A stretch of DNA of 64,000 nucleotides from Pilatotrama ljubarskyi. Its lineage: Eukaryota; Basidiomycota; Agaricomycetes; Polyporales; Polyporaceae. A program made the position numbers and the translations under genes. Under the pieces are notes generated by a model, which worked only from the letters and a program-made list of their open reading frames with translations, ran no database searches and was not told the origin of the DNA. The stretch is from assembly GCA_022385805.1 (NCBI GenBank), contig MU277691.1:59366-123365 (forward strand), in the 5' to 3' direction. Below are positions 32,746-43,493 of the stretch, one piece after another; the stretch's first letter is position 1, and every line of letters begins with the position of its first letter.

Positions 32746-35700
32746 ATGCCTCCCGCCTCCGAGAGCTCCCGCTCCGAGAGGCTCTCAGTCTGTCCCCCCT
32801 CGCCTCCGAGCTCGGCCACCGTCACCGCCGCCCCGTCCCCCACCTCCTCCCCCTCCACCGCTCGCAAGGCACGCATCTTCACCCTCCCCCCCAAACCCAC
32901 CCGCACCCACTCGCACAAGATCCGTCGCAAGCGCGCCTGGCACGATGACACCGACAGCGCCTCTGATGGCTCCGGCACTGAAACCCAACATACCAATGCT
33001 GGTCCAGGTCCCGCATCCCTCCGCGCCGCTTACAAGAACGCCTTCCGCAGAGCGTCGGAGCGCGCCCTGACCATGCCCTCCTCACGTACGTCGAAGCAGT
33101 CCGAGCTTTTTCAGCCCGTCTCTCCCGCAAGGCCTGTACGCGCGCCTTCTAGGCGATCGCCCTCACCCGCGTACTCCAGCTCCTCCTCCAGCCCGGCGCG
33201 GGTCCCTCCGTCCAATTCAACGGCCGGCATCGGCCGCAAGGTCGCAGCGTCCTTGGATCTCTTCAAGGAGACCGCGCCCAGCCCGACGATAGAGAAGAGC
33301 GAGGTCGAAGCGTTCGAGCTACCCAGGCCCGATTCTCCTCGCACGAAGCGCAGAGGTGGCGTTCCCGTCGAGGAAGTCGGCGAGGCGCAGTTCGAGTTCG
33401 TCAAGCGGTCAGACTGGCCCGACCGCGAGGCTGCCGCTGTCCGCAGAGAGAAGAGCACCACCGGGCTCGAGCGGGTCAGAACGCGCGAGAGCACGAGTTC
33501 GCTTGCGAGCTTACGAGAACAGGACTTCAGGAGGCGAAAGGAGCGCACTCTATCCCGACGCGATACGGTGCTCAACGACCTTGCACAGTGGCGTGCGGCG
33601 GTACAAGCAGGTCGTGACGAGGATGGACGCGGCCGGCCACGAGAGCGCAGCGTGTGGGTCGAAGAGACGACCCCCGACGTGGCCGTCGCTTCTCCTGGGT
33701 CTGATTCTACTGCCTCCTCTGGCTCTACATTCCTCGAAGACCACCGGCCTACCCAGTCTCCTATCCGCCCGCGCTTCCCGCCTTCAACCCCTTCACGATC
33801 TCCCGCGGTCGAGCCCCCTCGCCCGCCCCACCCTTCGATCGAGCGCGCGGTCTCCCCTCTCGACCTCCACGAAGTCCCTCCACCTGCCCATCGCGGCCCG
33901 ACGCGGTCACGTTCCCCCCAGACGCCCGGAGAGGCGCCGCCTTACGCAGTCCCTCCGATCCCACAATATGCGCATCCCTTTGATTCCCCTTGGTCGACAG
34001 ACGACGAGTCCGCATGGGAGACCGCGTCGGTCACCACCACCACGTCGACAACGTCCGCGTCGACGCCGTTTCCGCTCTCGCCCTCCAGGACGAGTCCGCA
34101 CCCCCAGCCGCACGTGCATAACGCGAGCGACGAGGACGATGAGCGGCACCACCGCGCGCTGCTCTCGCCGTACGACGAGATGGCGTACGGGTCGGACAGC
34201 GTGGACGGCGCTGCCGATCATGACATCGCGAGCGATCTGGGGCAGTTTGGGTTCTCGCAAGAGAGTTTACCCCACATCCCCCTGCGGCCCTTTCGGAATC
34301 AGGTGGGCGGACACAGTGCGATTTACAAGTTCACTAAGCGCGCTGTATGCAAGGTTTGTGCTGAATGCTATTCTTGATCTAACGAGTGGTTGACATGTGT
34401 GGATGACCCAGCCGCTCGTGTCGAGAGAGAACCTGTTCTACGAGGCCGTCGAACGTGAGGCTCCACCGCTACTCGAGTTCATCCCTCGCTATCTGGGTGT
34501 AATGCTAGTCAGCTATCGCAAGGTGCCTAAGAGCTCCAGCGTCTCGCCGAAGATGTCCACAAAGGAGCCCCATGCATTAGGTGAGGACTCGAAGGCCCGC
34601 CGGCCGATCTTGCCGAAGTCTGCGAGCGATACTGCGAGGCCGCCGTCGCATAGCGCATCGCCAGAGCGAGGAGCCGGCGATACCGACGTCGAGGAGGCAG
34701 AGCTGCCTGAAGTCGCGCTCGACTACAACCGACATATCATCCCTCAATGGATGCTGCGCGGCTCACGACACCGCTCCATGTCGCACTCCTTCGCGTCCCA
34801 CCCAGGACGGCCGCTCGACCGCCGACTAGGTAGACCACACTTGAACGCTATGACCGCCTCGAGCCCCGACCTCGGCCTCACCGCGTACCGCTCGCGCCAG
34901 TTCGCCTGCAGCTCCAGCGCCGGCTCCGGCTCCTCCTCGCAACGGCACCCCACGAGCAAGCTCGCATACTCATCCTCGGCTGCGAGCACGATGGACGAGT
35001 CGGACAGCCGCACGCCGACGAACTCGCCGCGGCAGTCGTTCGTGCCCGTGCCCGTCACGCGCAGCATCTCCGCGCAAGGGTCGCTCTCGCCCGGGAGCTC
35101 GTTCCAGAACGGGTTCTTCGGCGGGACGGGCTCGACCGTCGTCAACACTAAGTTCAAGGACCACGTCTTCAGCACGCTCTTGCGCCGCCTCTCGAAGCGG
35201 CGCGGACCCGCATCGCCCAGCATTGGAACAGGGTCGCCCGCGCTGGGAAGTGGTATGCGTGTACCGGAAGATGATGGGGACGTCGCGGACGGTGAGGGCG
35301 AGAGCCCGTCAAATGGGGCGCACCACTGGCGGCACAAGAAGAAGCTGAGCAGGGTGGAGCGTCTGAGGCAGGAGGAGTGCAGTCTCCTCGGGCAGCCGCT
35401 TCGTCGCGTGCAGAGCGAGCGGCAGATCAGCAACCTGGGGCAGTACCCGACGCATCCGAAGGACCGCAACGATGGAGGGCCGTCGGAGGTGTTCGATTTC
35501 GAGAACGGGATGCCTCAGGACACGGACGAGGAGAGGGAACTGGAGAGGGACGGCCAGTCGTTTGCGGCACGTTCGTACCGCCGCAGCCGCTCTCGCTCAC
35601 ACGAGCCTTACCTGTCCAGCGTGCCCGAGCCGCCCTCGTTCCGCTCCCCCTCTCCGAGCACGCGGCCGCACGACCCGTCGCAGTGCCGGGACGCGGACCC

Positions 35701-36916
35701 TGCGGTGACGCGGCAGAACCACTTCATCCTGATGGAGGACCTGACGGGGCGGCTCAAGTACTCGTGCGTGCTCGACCTGAAGATGGGCACGCGGCAGTAC
35801 GGGATGGACGCGACGCCGGCGAAGAAGAAGAGCCAGCGGAAGAAGTGCGACCGGACGACGAGCAGGACGTTGGGGGTGCGCGTGTGCGGGATGCAGGTGA
35901 GCGCTCGGTTCTCGTTCGCGTTTTTGTGCCTCTCGAGCCTCGCCTTTTTTCTGGGTTTGGGCGAGACAGCTTGTTTGTGCTTGTGGTCGGAAGGGTCGCG
36001 CACGACGTGCGCGTGCCTGGACGCCGTCGCCCAGCGCGCTGTCGTATGTGGTCTTGCTCGGTTCGCTAATGCGCTGCTTGCCTCGAAGGTATGGAACCAC
36101 GTCACCCAGTCGTACGTGACGCAGGACAAGTACAAGGGGCGGGAGGTCCGCCCCGAGGACTTCCCCGGGGTGCTCTCGTCATTCCTCCACGACGGCGAGC
36201 GCCTGCTCGTCTACCAGATCCCTGTCATCCTCCGCAAGGTGTACGCGCTCGCGCGCATCGTCAACCGGCTCAAGGGCTACCGCTTTTACGGCTGCTCCCT
36301 GCTCATGATCTACGACGGCGACCGCGAGGCCCAGGAAGCCTTCCGTGCTTCCGTCCTCGAGAACCCGTCCGCGCGGAGCAAGCGCGGGGAGTCGCTCGAA
36401 CGTCAGCTCGACGTCCGCACGCCCAGCGAGGCCAGCGCACAGCGGCCGACACTCCGCCGTTCCCGTAGCGAGGATCTGCTCGTCGGGCCGGTGTCCGACC
36501 GCAGCAGCAGACGGCGGAAGCGGGGCGAGGTGCAGATCCGGCTCGTTGACTTCGCGCACACCACTACGGGGCGGGACTGGCTGCCGTACCCGCCGAGCGG
36601 CGAGGTCGAGGAGGTGACGAGCGGGAAGGGCTACCAGGCGGAGGTGGACCCCGAGACGGGGCTCATCTACGCGCGCTTCCCGCCGCACTACCCGGACCAG
36701 CCCGACAGGGGGTTCCTGTTCGGGCTGATGAACCTCGCGGAGACCCTTGAGAAGATCTGGAACGAGGAGCGGCTGAGGCGCATCAAGTCGTCGCGAGACG
36801 ATCCCTCGGCCGTCGCGGACCAGCTCCCGCCGTTGTCGACGGACGGGAAGGAGATCTTTGACGAGATATTCAGGACGGAGGACGGCGAGGAGGATCTCGG
36901 GATGATCTCAACCTGA
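32746..36916 (+). CDS. KCS1: Inositol hexakisphosphate kinase, Kcs1 type
   Basis: Makes inositol pyrophosphates from InsP6, acting in phosphate sensing, stress and vacuole function. Three exons: 32746-34353, 34412-35896 and 36089-36916, about 1,306 residues, a normal size for Kcs1. Residues 1-500 are disordered Ser/Pro/Arg. [20 protein letters not shown] starts the kinase fold, with [21 protein letters not shown] following. The IPK family motif PxxxDxKxG appears as [13 protein letters not shown] (about 985-1000), then GVRVCGMQ / [29 protein letters not shown] and the metal-binding VDFAHTT (about 1185) complete the site. All are intact. A second low-complexity insert splits the fold between exon 2 start and LTGRLKYSC. 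The 192-nt intron 2 has no in-frame stop. The ATG is the first in frame after a pyrimidine tract. Confidence 0.92.
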
Positions 36917-37482
36917 GAGTGCTCCTCGACCGTCCTAGCGGTCCTCGTGTCTTTCTTCTCTCTTGTCTTGTCATGTTCTTGCGCATGTATCTCTCCCTCT
37001 TACCGCTCACACATTGTTCTTTCCTCGGTATCTTGTCACGTCTCATTTCTCTCAGCGTCCTCGTGTCTCTGTTGTCTGCATTGTTATGCGCACGCATTAT
37101 CCACCACGAACGTTAGATCCCCCATTTAACACTTACGGTGTACATGTATATCAATTGAAGTAGGCTACTGCGACGTACATAATGTTTCTCCCTCTCCCTT
37201 TCATTTACTCACTTATGACCCGGTTTATGCCTCGGATATCAGGATAGAGCCGATTGTCACTTAGACGTTCAATGCATCGATACATCTCGCCATCGCAGTG
37301 CAATGCAAACCCGCTGGACCACGGTGACTTGGGCAAAGACGTCGCATACTGGGAGGTGCTCCCGCGTATAGCGAGGTTTCGATGCTGAGGCTGATGCGCG
37401 AGTGCGGTTCCGCGACTAGCACTGGAATTAGGGTAGGAATGGCCGGGAGTACAACAACGGGAGCTGGCTGGACGGGACGTCT
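36917..37482. other. Convergent 3' interval, T/C-rich
   Basis: About 570 bp, pyrimidine-rich near the KCS1 stop (36950-37080), consistent with a 3' UTR and cleavage region. The short ORFs here are not convincing. Confidence 0.5.
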
Positions 37483-37840
37483 CTACGCCTCTACGTATTT
37501 TTCACGGATGTCCTTCCATTGCTTCTGGGAGGCGGTCAGCACCGACATGCGACGGAGATGGACGGCGCGGACGTACCCCCTTGTTCCACGTATCCCAGAA
37601 CTTGGTGATACCGACGTCGAAGCCGATGCTGAAGGCAAACGCACCGGCGAAGATGGTCGGCACGAATACACCTGCGAGGGGGGGTATGACGTTCAATCCG
37701 TGCGCCCGGCTACTTTCGTCCACGAAGAAGGCACACTCACTGTTACGCTTGACGATGGCGTTGTAGAGGGTGTTGGCCAGCTGTTCGGCGCGGTCAGCGA
37801 CAACGTAGGGCGTGCCGACGGCGAGCACACTCACAGACAT
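37483..37840 (-). CDS. QCR9: Cytochrome bc1 complex subunit 9 (Qcr9)
   Basis: Small subunit of mitochondrial complex III, in contact with the Rieske protein and cytochrome c1. Four exons: 37835-37840 (ATGTCT only), 37741-37780, 37577-37671 and 37483-37524. They give a 60-residue protein that begins MSLANTLYNAIVKRNSVFVP, continues TIFAGAFAFSIGFDVGITKF, and ends KQWKDIREKYVEA. The family pattern (LYN..LKRNS.F....F.GAF.F...FD.....FWD..N.GK.WKDI) is complete, and the length is the usual one. Reading through intron 1 also stays open and would add 18 residues, but that peptide has no match to the family, so I prefer the 6-nt first exon. Confidence 0.93.
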
Positions 37841-38044
37841 GGCGGGCGGGTCGGTCGGTGTTCGTGGTGAATCGGGACGGCGGGATAGGCGCCGACTCCC
37901 TCGTCAGGCGGAGGTTTGGAATGTGGTCGTAGGCGCCCAAGGGGTCCAGTGCCTTTTCGTGCGTTTGGCAGAGTCCACAAGTCCGTACAGTGCTCTCCCG
38001 TCGCCGCCTTCGCTGTCCGCCCAGTCGTCGGGCTCTCTCGCATC
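37841..38044. promoter_or_regulatory. Divergent promoter of QCR9 and the uS11m gene
   Basis: Only 204 bp separate two outward-facing start codons, both of mitochondrial proteins. Coordinated expression from a shared promoter is plausible. No single motif stands out. Confidence 0.55.
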
Positions 38045-38737
38045 ATGTCTTTTCTGAGGGTACTACCGTCACTGCGATCAAGAGCGGTCCAACGCGCATG
38101 GGCTGCTCCGTTCTCTTCATCTGCATCTACGTCTGCGCGCGCAAGCGGGACGCAGGATATCCCCAATATCATCGAGGCCCTCCAGGATCCTGCGGGCACC
38201 GTCGCGCAATACAATGAAGCCTCCAGCGATAGCTCTGCTCCGCCGCTGGACGTCGTCGAAGACGCTCCGGCGGAAGACGGTCCTCCGCTACCCTCAGAAG
38301 GCAGCTACCCGGTGAACCCCGTGGCCCTGGCCAACCAAGAACACAGAACAGGCGGCATCGGCACCCAGAAGCCGGTGTACGCCGTGTCCGTGAAGGCGAC
38401 GCGCAACAACACGATCGTCACGTTCGCGCGACCGGGCGGGAACCAGCTCGTGACGCTGACGGGCGGGAAACTGGGATTCAAGAAGAGCAACCGGAACGGG
38501 TACGAGGCGGGGTACCAGTGCGCGGTGGGGATCATCGCTGCGATGGAGGAGGAGTTGAAGCGGACGGACTTCGAGTGGGAGTTGTTCCTCAAAGGGTTTG
38601 GGCAGGGCCGGGACGCGATGCTCACCGCGGTCACTACCGCCGTCGGGGCGAACGTGAAGGGACGCTTGACGCGGGTGACGGACAGGACGCCCATCAAGAT
38701 TGGTGGAACTAGAGGTATGAAGGCGAGGCGGATATGA
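38045..38737 (+). CDS. MRPS18: Mitochondrial small ribosomal subunit protein uS11m
   Basis: A single exon of 230 codons. The N-terminus MSFLRVLPSLRSRAVQRAWA is Arg-rich and amphipathic, as expected for mitochondrial import. The uS11 fold begins near KPVYAVSVKATRNNTIVTFA, continues SNRNGYEAGYQCAVGIIAAM, and ends VTDRTPIKIGGTRGMKARRI. The blocks N-N-T-I-V-T and D-x-T-P-I-x-x-G-x-R-x-x-K-x-R-R are the S11 signature. The open frame extends upstream of this ATG, but the presequence-like start is at 38045. The linker between presequence and fold is acidic (VVEDAPAEDGPPLPSEGS). Confidence 0.9.
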   Translation: MSFLRVLPSLRSRAVQRAWAAPFSSSASTSARASGTQDIPNIIEALQDPAGTVAQYNEASSDSSAPPLDVVEDAPAEDGPPLPSEGSYPVNPVALANQEHRTGGIGTQKPVYAVSVKATRNNTIVTFARPGGNQLVTLTGGKLGFKKSNRNGYEAGYQCAVGIIAAMEEELKRTDFEWELFLKGFGQGRDAMLTAVTTAVGANVKGRLTRVTDRTPIKIGGTRGMKARRI

Positions 38738-39385
38738 GGTTACATGTGAGTACCGTCTACATGTGTGTCACGATACCTCCTGACCTGAAGTTACAGACGT
38801 GGCCTCGACTTTCTCCCTTTGCGCTCGCCCTCGCAATGTCTCGCAACCCACCCAGTGCTGTACCCCTCATCTATCGGGCACCCACCAGCACCATATCCGC
38901 TGTACAAGACATTGCGACCGAAGACTTTGCACTGCGCCGGAACTGGTTGGAGACAGTGCTCGCGGGATGGCGCAGAACGGCAGCGCTTGTTACTATATTG
39001 ACTGGACTAATGGAGCCGTTTAGTGCGAAGATGCCTAGAGACTGCATGGTTGCATCTCAAGTGTGCTTCATGGCTTGCGTACTGTTCAATGCCGCGCCCA
39101 TGACGATTCCCGGTCGGGACTGCTGCGCGGCTGCGAGACTCAGAGCGTGTCTTGCGCCGGCGGGAGGGCGCTTATGTCATGCGGAGAGAGAGCGCGCACG
39201 CGTACGATCGGCACGCGGCTCCTTCATTACTGTACTCGCCACCGCTGTGCGAGTGCCATCGCCTCACCCACCTTTCTTCTCTACCACGCCCTCTCTCGTC
39301 TCTCCGCCTCTTTCTTGCCTTCACCCTGACCGCCTCGGCTCTCAGACCTCTCCTTGCACGCTTTAGACTCTCCCAGCTTACGCAC
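38738..39385. other. Gene-free interval before the hydrolase
   Basis: About 650 bp. The last 150 bp are T/C-rich and are probably the leader of the hydrolase gene. No supportable ORF. Confidence 0.5.
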
Positions 39386-40973
39386 ATGAGCGGCAGTAGC
39401 AGTGCATCCTTCGCCGAGTCCATCTCTCTCCCTCCAGCTAAGGAGATTCCATCCACATTCTTCGCTAGTGTGAAGAGCTGGTAAGCACGTTCTAATCTCG
39501 TCTAACGCTTCATCTGACTGGTGATCCGTTAGGTGGGCTGCAGGGGAGAAGGAGAGTGCCGCCAGTGAAGAGCGCTTACTCAGGTGCGTTCAGCCATTTC
39601 TGCCTTCTGGCCTCAAATGGCTCAACCGGTGTGTGCATAGAAAAATCCCATATTTCCGCCCTGCTAGTTCACCGGCCACAACACCAGATCATGCCTCTCC
39701 AGTCATAGCTCAGAGCTCTCGGGTCGTCTTAGACGACCCCAAGCACTATCTGAACACCTTCTCCATGACCGCCACTTCCCCCTCCGCGGAAGCGCCCCCT
39801 CCCGCAGTACTGCTCCACGGTTACGGTGCTGGCCTCGGGTTCTTCTTCCAGAACTTCCCCGCTCTGGGCAATTGGGCAGGACAACGTGGCAGTTCCGTGT
39901 ACGCAGTCGATTGGCTCGGAATGGGCCGCTCTGCCCGCGTTCCGTTCCAAGTGAAGGCGAAAAGGGAAGACATCGATGGTCGGGTGCGCGAAGCCGAATC
40001 CTTCTTCATCGAGTCGCTCGAGCAGTGGAGACGCAAGATGGGCCTCGAGAGAATGACGCTCATCGGCCACTCCCTTGGAGGCTATCTGAGCGTAGCGTAT
40101 GCGCTGCGCTATCCCACGCGTGTCAGCAAGCTCATCCTGCTGTCGCCGGCCGGCATTCCACGAGACCCGAACAGTACCATGCCCTCCCGCGAGCTGACCG
40201 ACCCACAAGCCACCGGTGCCAACGATCAGGACCACCCTGAAGCTGCCGACCCGAAGCGAGTGCATGACCTCAAATCCAGTCAGCAGGAAGCTCAGCGGCA
40301 GGAGTCGCGGAGTCGCAAGCTCCTCACGTACCTCTGGGAGCAAGGCTGGAGTCCGTTCCAGGTCGTGCGATCGACGTTGTTCTGGGGACCTATGCTCATC
40401 GGCAAATATTCGTCGCGGCGGTTCATTGGCCTCGGCGAAGATGATACCCGCGCGATGCACGATTATATCCTGAATATCACGTTGGCCAAGGGATCGGGTG
40501 AATACTGCATATGTGAGCATCCTCGTCTCCCGTCATTGTTTCGTAATAGTTTGCTGACGAGGGCGGTTTTAGCTCATCTGCTTGCTCCCGGTGCACATGC
40601 TAGAAGGCCAATGGTAGATCGCATAGCGGCTCTGAAGATACCGGTTACTTTTGTTTGTGAGTACTAGCCATTCCTTCGTTCAGTCTTCAGTTGTTGAGTA
40701 AACCGTATAGATGGTGACCATGACTGGATGGACCCTGAAGGCGGGAAGGAGTCTGTGGAACGTCTTCGTCAGGCCGGCAACGGCCTCGGTAGGATGTACA
40801 TGATTCCTCACGCCGGGCATCATGGTGCGTCTGTTACAGTCATGCATCGAAGTCGAATATCAACTCACGCGTCTCCTACAGTCTACCTAGACAATCCCAA
40901 GGCTGTGAACGACCTACTGATCAAGGAGCTCGACCGACCCGCCGGTTCAGGCCGCACTTCATATGCTGCATAG
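39386..40973 (+). CDS. Alpha/beta hydrolase of the ABHD4/5-Ict1-Cld1 family
   Basis: A lipid hydrolase or acyltransferase. Yeast Cld1 deacylates mitochondrial cardiolipin and Ict1 acylates lysophosphatidic acid. The start is MSGSSSASFAESISLPPAKE, with introns after VKSW and LLR. The core begins PPAVLLHGYGAGLGFFFQNF, runs through YAVDWLGMGRSAR (the family's DxxGxGxS/R block), and has the nucleophile elbow IGHSLGGYLSVAYALRYP with the active Ser. IPVTFVYGDHDWMDPEGG carries the acid residue. HAGHHVYLDNPKAVND near 40815-40905 carries the catalytic His and is split by an intron. The triad is complete. A charged linker (DPKRVHDLKSSQQEAQRQES) interrupts the cap, as in fungal Cld1. The stop is at 40971-40973. 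Cld1 is my first guess but Ict1 cannot be excluded. Confidence 0.88.
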
Positions 40974-41463
40974 AAGGACGCTTTCCCCCGGTTCTGTTGT
41001 ACATTGCGACCTCTCATTACTAATAGACTGGGCTCTGGGGTTGAGTATTGTCATTGATTGTATTAATTGCATGAGACTGTAATGTAATGCACTGCATGGA
41101 TCACGCACAGCCTGAGTCCATGGGTGCCTGTATGCTATGGCGCATTCCCGACGCTTTGGCGGCAAGCGCTCTGTTCCCGACGCCCTCCCTCTCCACAACC
41201 ATAATGTCATGCGTATAAATCTACCCTCCAAACTGTCTACTGTGTACGTCGTTTGCTGCTATGTTAGAGTATTTTGAGATGGTCACATGGAATATGCTTG
41301 CTGCGGCATTTGAGGAGATCGTCGGAGTCTCGTCACGAAGTCCGCACTCAGGGCTGCTGCCTGCTGCAGCACGGCATATCGTGCTTCTCTGCGCAAGCTG
41401 GTACGCCTCGTTCCCCTCGCATTCCTCTTCTCCTATACTTCGAACACTTTGCATGCGACCGCC
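40974..41463. other. Interval upstream of the 41464 gene
   Basis: About 490 bp with 3' UTR of the hydrolase and promoter of the next gene. I see no RNA gene or repeat in it. Confidence 0.5.
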
Positions 41464-43329
41464 ATGGCCAAGAAGAAAGGCCCGCCCTACACCGACGACC
41501 CTGGCTGCAAGTATATTGTGATCGAGGACCCGTGGCCGGGGAACCCGACGGGCAATCTGAAGGCGCGGAACCAAGTGTACTTCAATCACCTTTGCACATG
41601 GGTGTACTTCATGCTCGGAAAAGCTCACGAGGCCGAGGCCGTGTTCTCTGTCAATACGGTATGTTGCACGCATGACCGTAGGGTGCAGTCCAATGAACAC
41701 AAGAGGACGCTCCCCGGAATCTACCCTTGCTGTTCGTATGGCAACTATACTGTAACTGTTATCCTCAGCGGAGTGAGGTTATTCTACGCCTCCCGGAGAC
41801 CGTCGATCTCACGCCTATCCTGGGCGCGCACCCTTGGCGCAAGTTCCTCTCCAGAGGCGATGCGAAGGACAAGGACCGCGTCTCGTATGTGTTCGAGTAC
41901 AACTACCGCCTGAAAGGCGAGCCCGCAAGCCGTAGGTTCCGCCTGCTCTCGCACGAGTGCTCATGCGTACTGAGCATGCGTTTGACTGACGGACCGCCAC
42001 ACAGACAGCTGGGTGGAAACATACCCGAGCGTGAGCGGTGACCCTCCACCGCACCTGAGATTTCCGGTCGTGTTCCCGTACCCGCATGTCAGCTGGGCTT
42101 CGCCGAAAGGCAAGAACTGTGCCGACTTGGCGCTCCCTTTGCCTGCAACGCGACAACCCACTCCCGTGCCGGATACGGTACGTCCCCGCGAGAGAAGCAT
42201 CCTCATATCGCGGATTCAGTCAACTCATGACAGCATCGTCTTCGCAGAGCGGCTTTGTTCCTTACCAGCATCCATCTCAGTTGACGGCTGGCACGGTCGA
42301 CAATGCTCGTCCAAGACCGGATCAGGCAAGCGAAACTGAGCATAAACCCAAAGGTACCTGATGGCCAACGGTCCGCTGTACATTCGCGCTCACCAAACTT
42401 GTCCCAGCGCATCCCCCCGGTCCAGGGAAGCTCGGCAAGATAGATCCGTATGAAGAAGGTGGGTGTGGACGGGACTGCGCCGTACTCATGGTGAACGTGG
42501 CCACTAGAATCGAATGCTCTCCGCTCATTGAGAAGCGAGTCGCTGGACGTACACGCCCCGGTCAAGCAAGAAGGGTCCGATGCCCGCGTCAAGGGAGACC
42601 CTGGCGAACCTGTTGTGAAGCATGAGTTCGAGCTATATGGCCCTTCGAAGTCCTTCAGGAACACGGTGGAGCGGTTACAGCAGGCTCGCAACAGCTCGCA
42701 AGGAGAACAGGTGCCATCCGCGGACTCTAGATCACCCACGATCAAAGAAGAGGTGCCTGCTGGGCCGTCGCCCAGTTTCGTGGAGGCGTTTCAGCGTATA
42801 CGAGGACGCCCAGCGGAAGTACAAGAGGGTATGCACCAGTCCTGGACGGGTTCGGCAGGCGGGCACCTCATTGACCTCCACAGACCCTCGTGTTGAGCAG
42901 GACACGTCTGAAGAGCCCGTATCTGCACCCTCCGACAGCTTTAGGGCAGCATTTGAAAGGATCCGCGGAGTCCGCGCAGCGCCCGGAGACGAAGTTGCTT
43001 ACCCGGGACGTAGCTCTGCTTCCTCTCCTGATACTATCCGAGCTCAGGAAATGAGGTTTAAGCCTGAACCGGGAGGTGATGCCGCATATGGCACCACACT
43101 GGCACGCAGAGCTCCAGACAGTGTTCCTACACCTGACCCCAGACTTGGTAGGTTACTCTGGTACCTTGATGCTCGTCGGCTGACGCGGTCCATCTTAGTC
43201 CCGAAGCGCGTCAAGGATGAAGAGGGCCGTGAGCCGAACGGTATGCTGGTACAAGTGTCGCTTGCACATATTCGATATTGACATTCGACCTCAGAGCGGA
43301 AGAGATTCAAGAGCGAAGCGATGTATTGA
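41464..43329 (+). CDS. Unrecognised protein with SUMO-type motifs and a threefold repeat
   Basis: I do not recognise the family. Exons begin MAKKKGPPYTDDPGCKYIVI (41464) and continue VYFNHLCTWVYFMLGKAHEA, then VILRLPETVDLTPILGAHPW, then after an intron with donor gtaggt SWVETYPSVSGDPPPHLRFP, SGFVPYQHPSQLTAGTV and HPPGPGKLGKIDPYEE. The end is VPKRVKDEEGREPN joined to ERKRFKSEAMY, with stop 43327-43329. The C-terminal half has three related segments: SFRNTVERLQQAR, SFVEAFQRIRGRP and SFRAAFERIRGVR. It also has several hydrophobic-Lys-x-Glu sites (VKQE, VKHE, IKEE, FKPE, VKDE). The join between KIDPYEE and SESLDVHAP (about 42460-42530) is not resolved. Basic and SUMO-type content suggests a nuclear protein; that is inference. 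Confidence 0.7.
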
Positions 43330-43493
43330 GTCTATGCAGAAGTACATGCTTGATCTACGGAACAAGTAACGATGCTGAGTGCTTATGAAGTCCTTCTGGA
43401 TGTTGTACACTCCGTGGTCCGGGAGCCCTTCTGAGTCTATTAAACAGTTGAGCAGTTCCTCCGAGTCACTACGCATCCGTGCCTCCAAGCATA

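Noticed and set aside
39729..40520. 263-codon minus-strand ORF opposite the hydrolase
   Set aside because: Antisense shadow; the plus strand has a full catalytic triad and family motifs.
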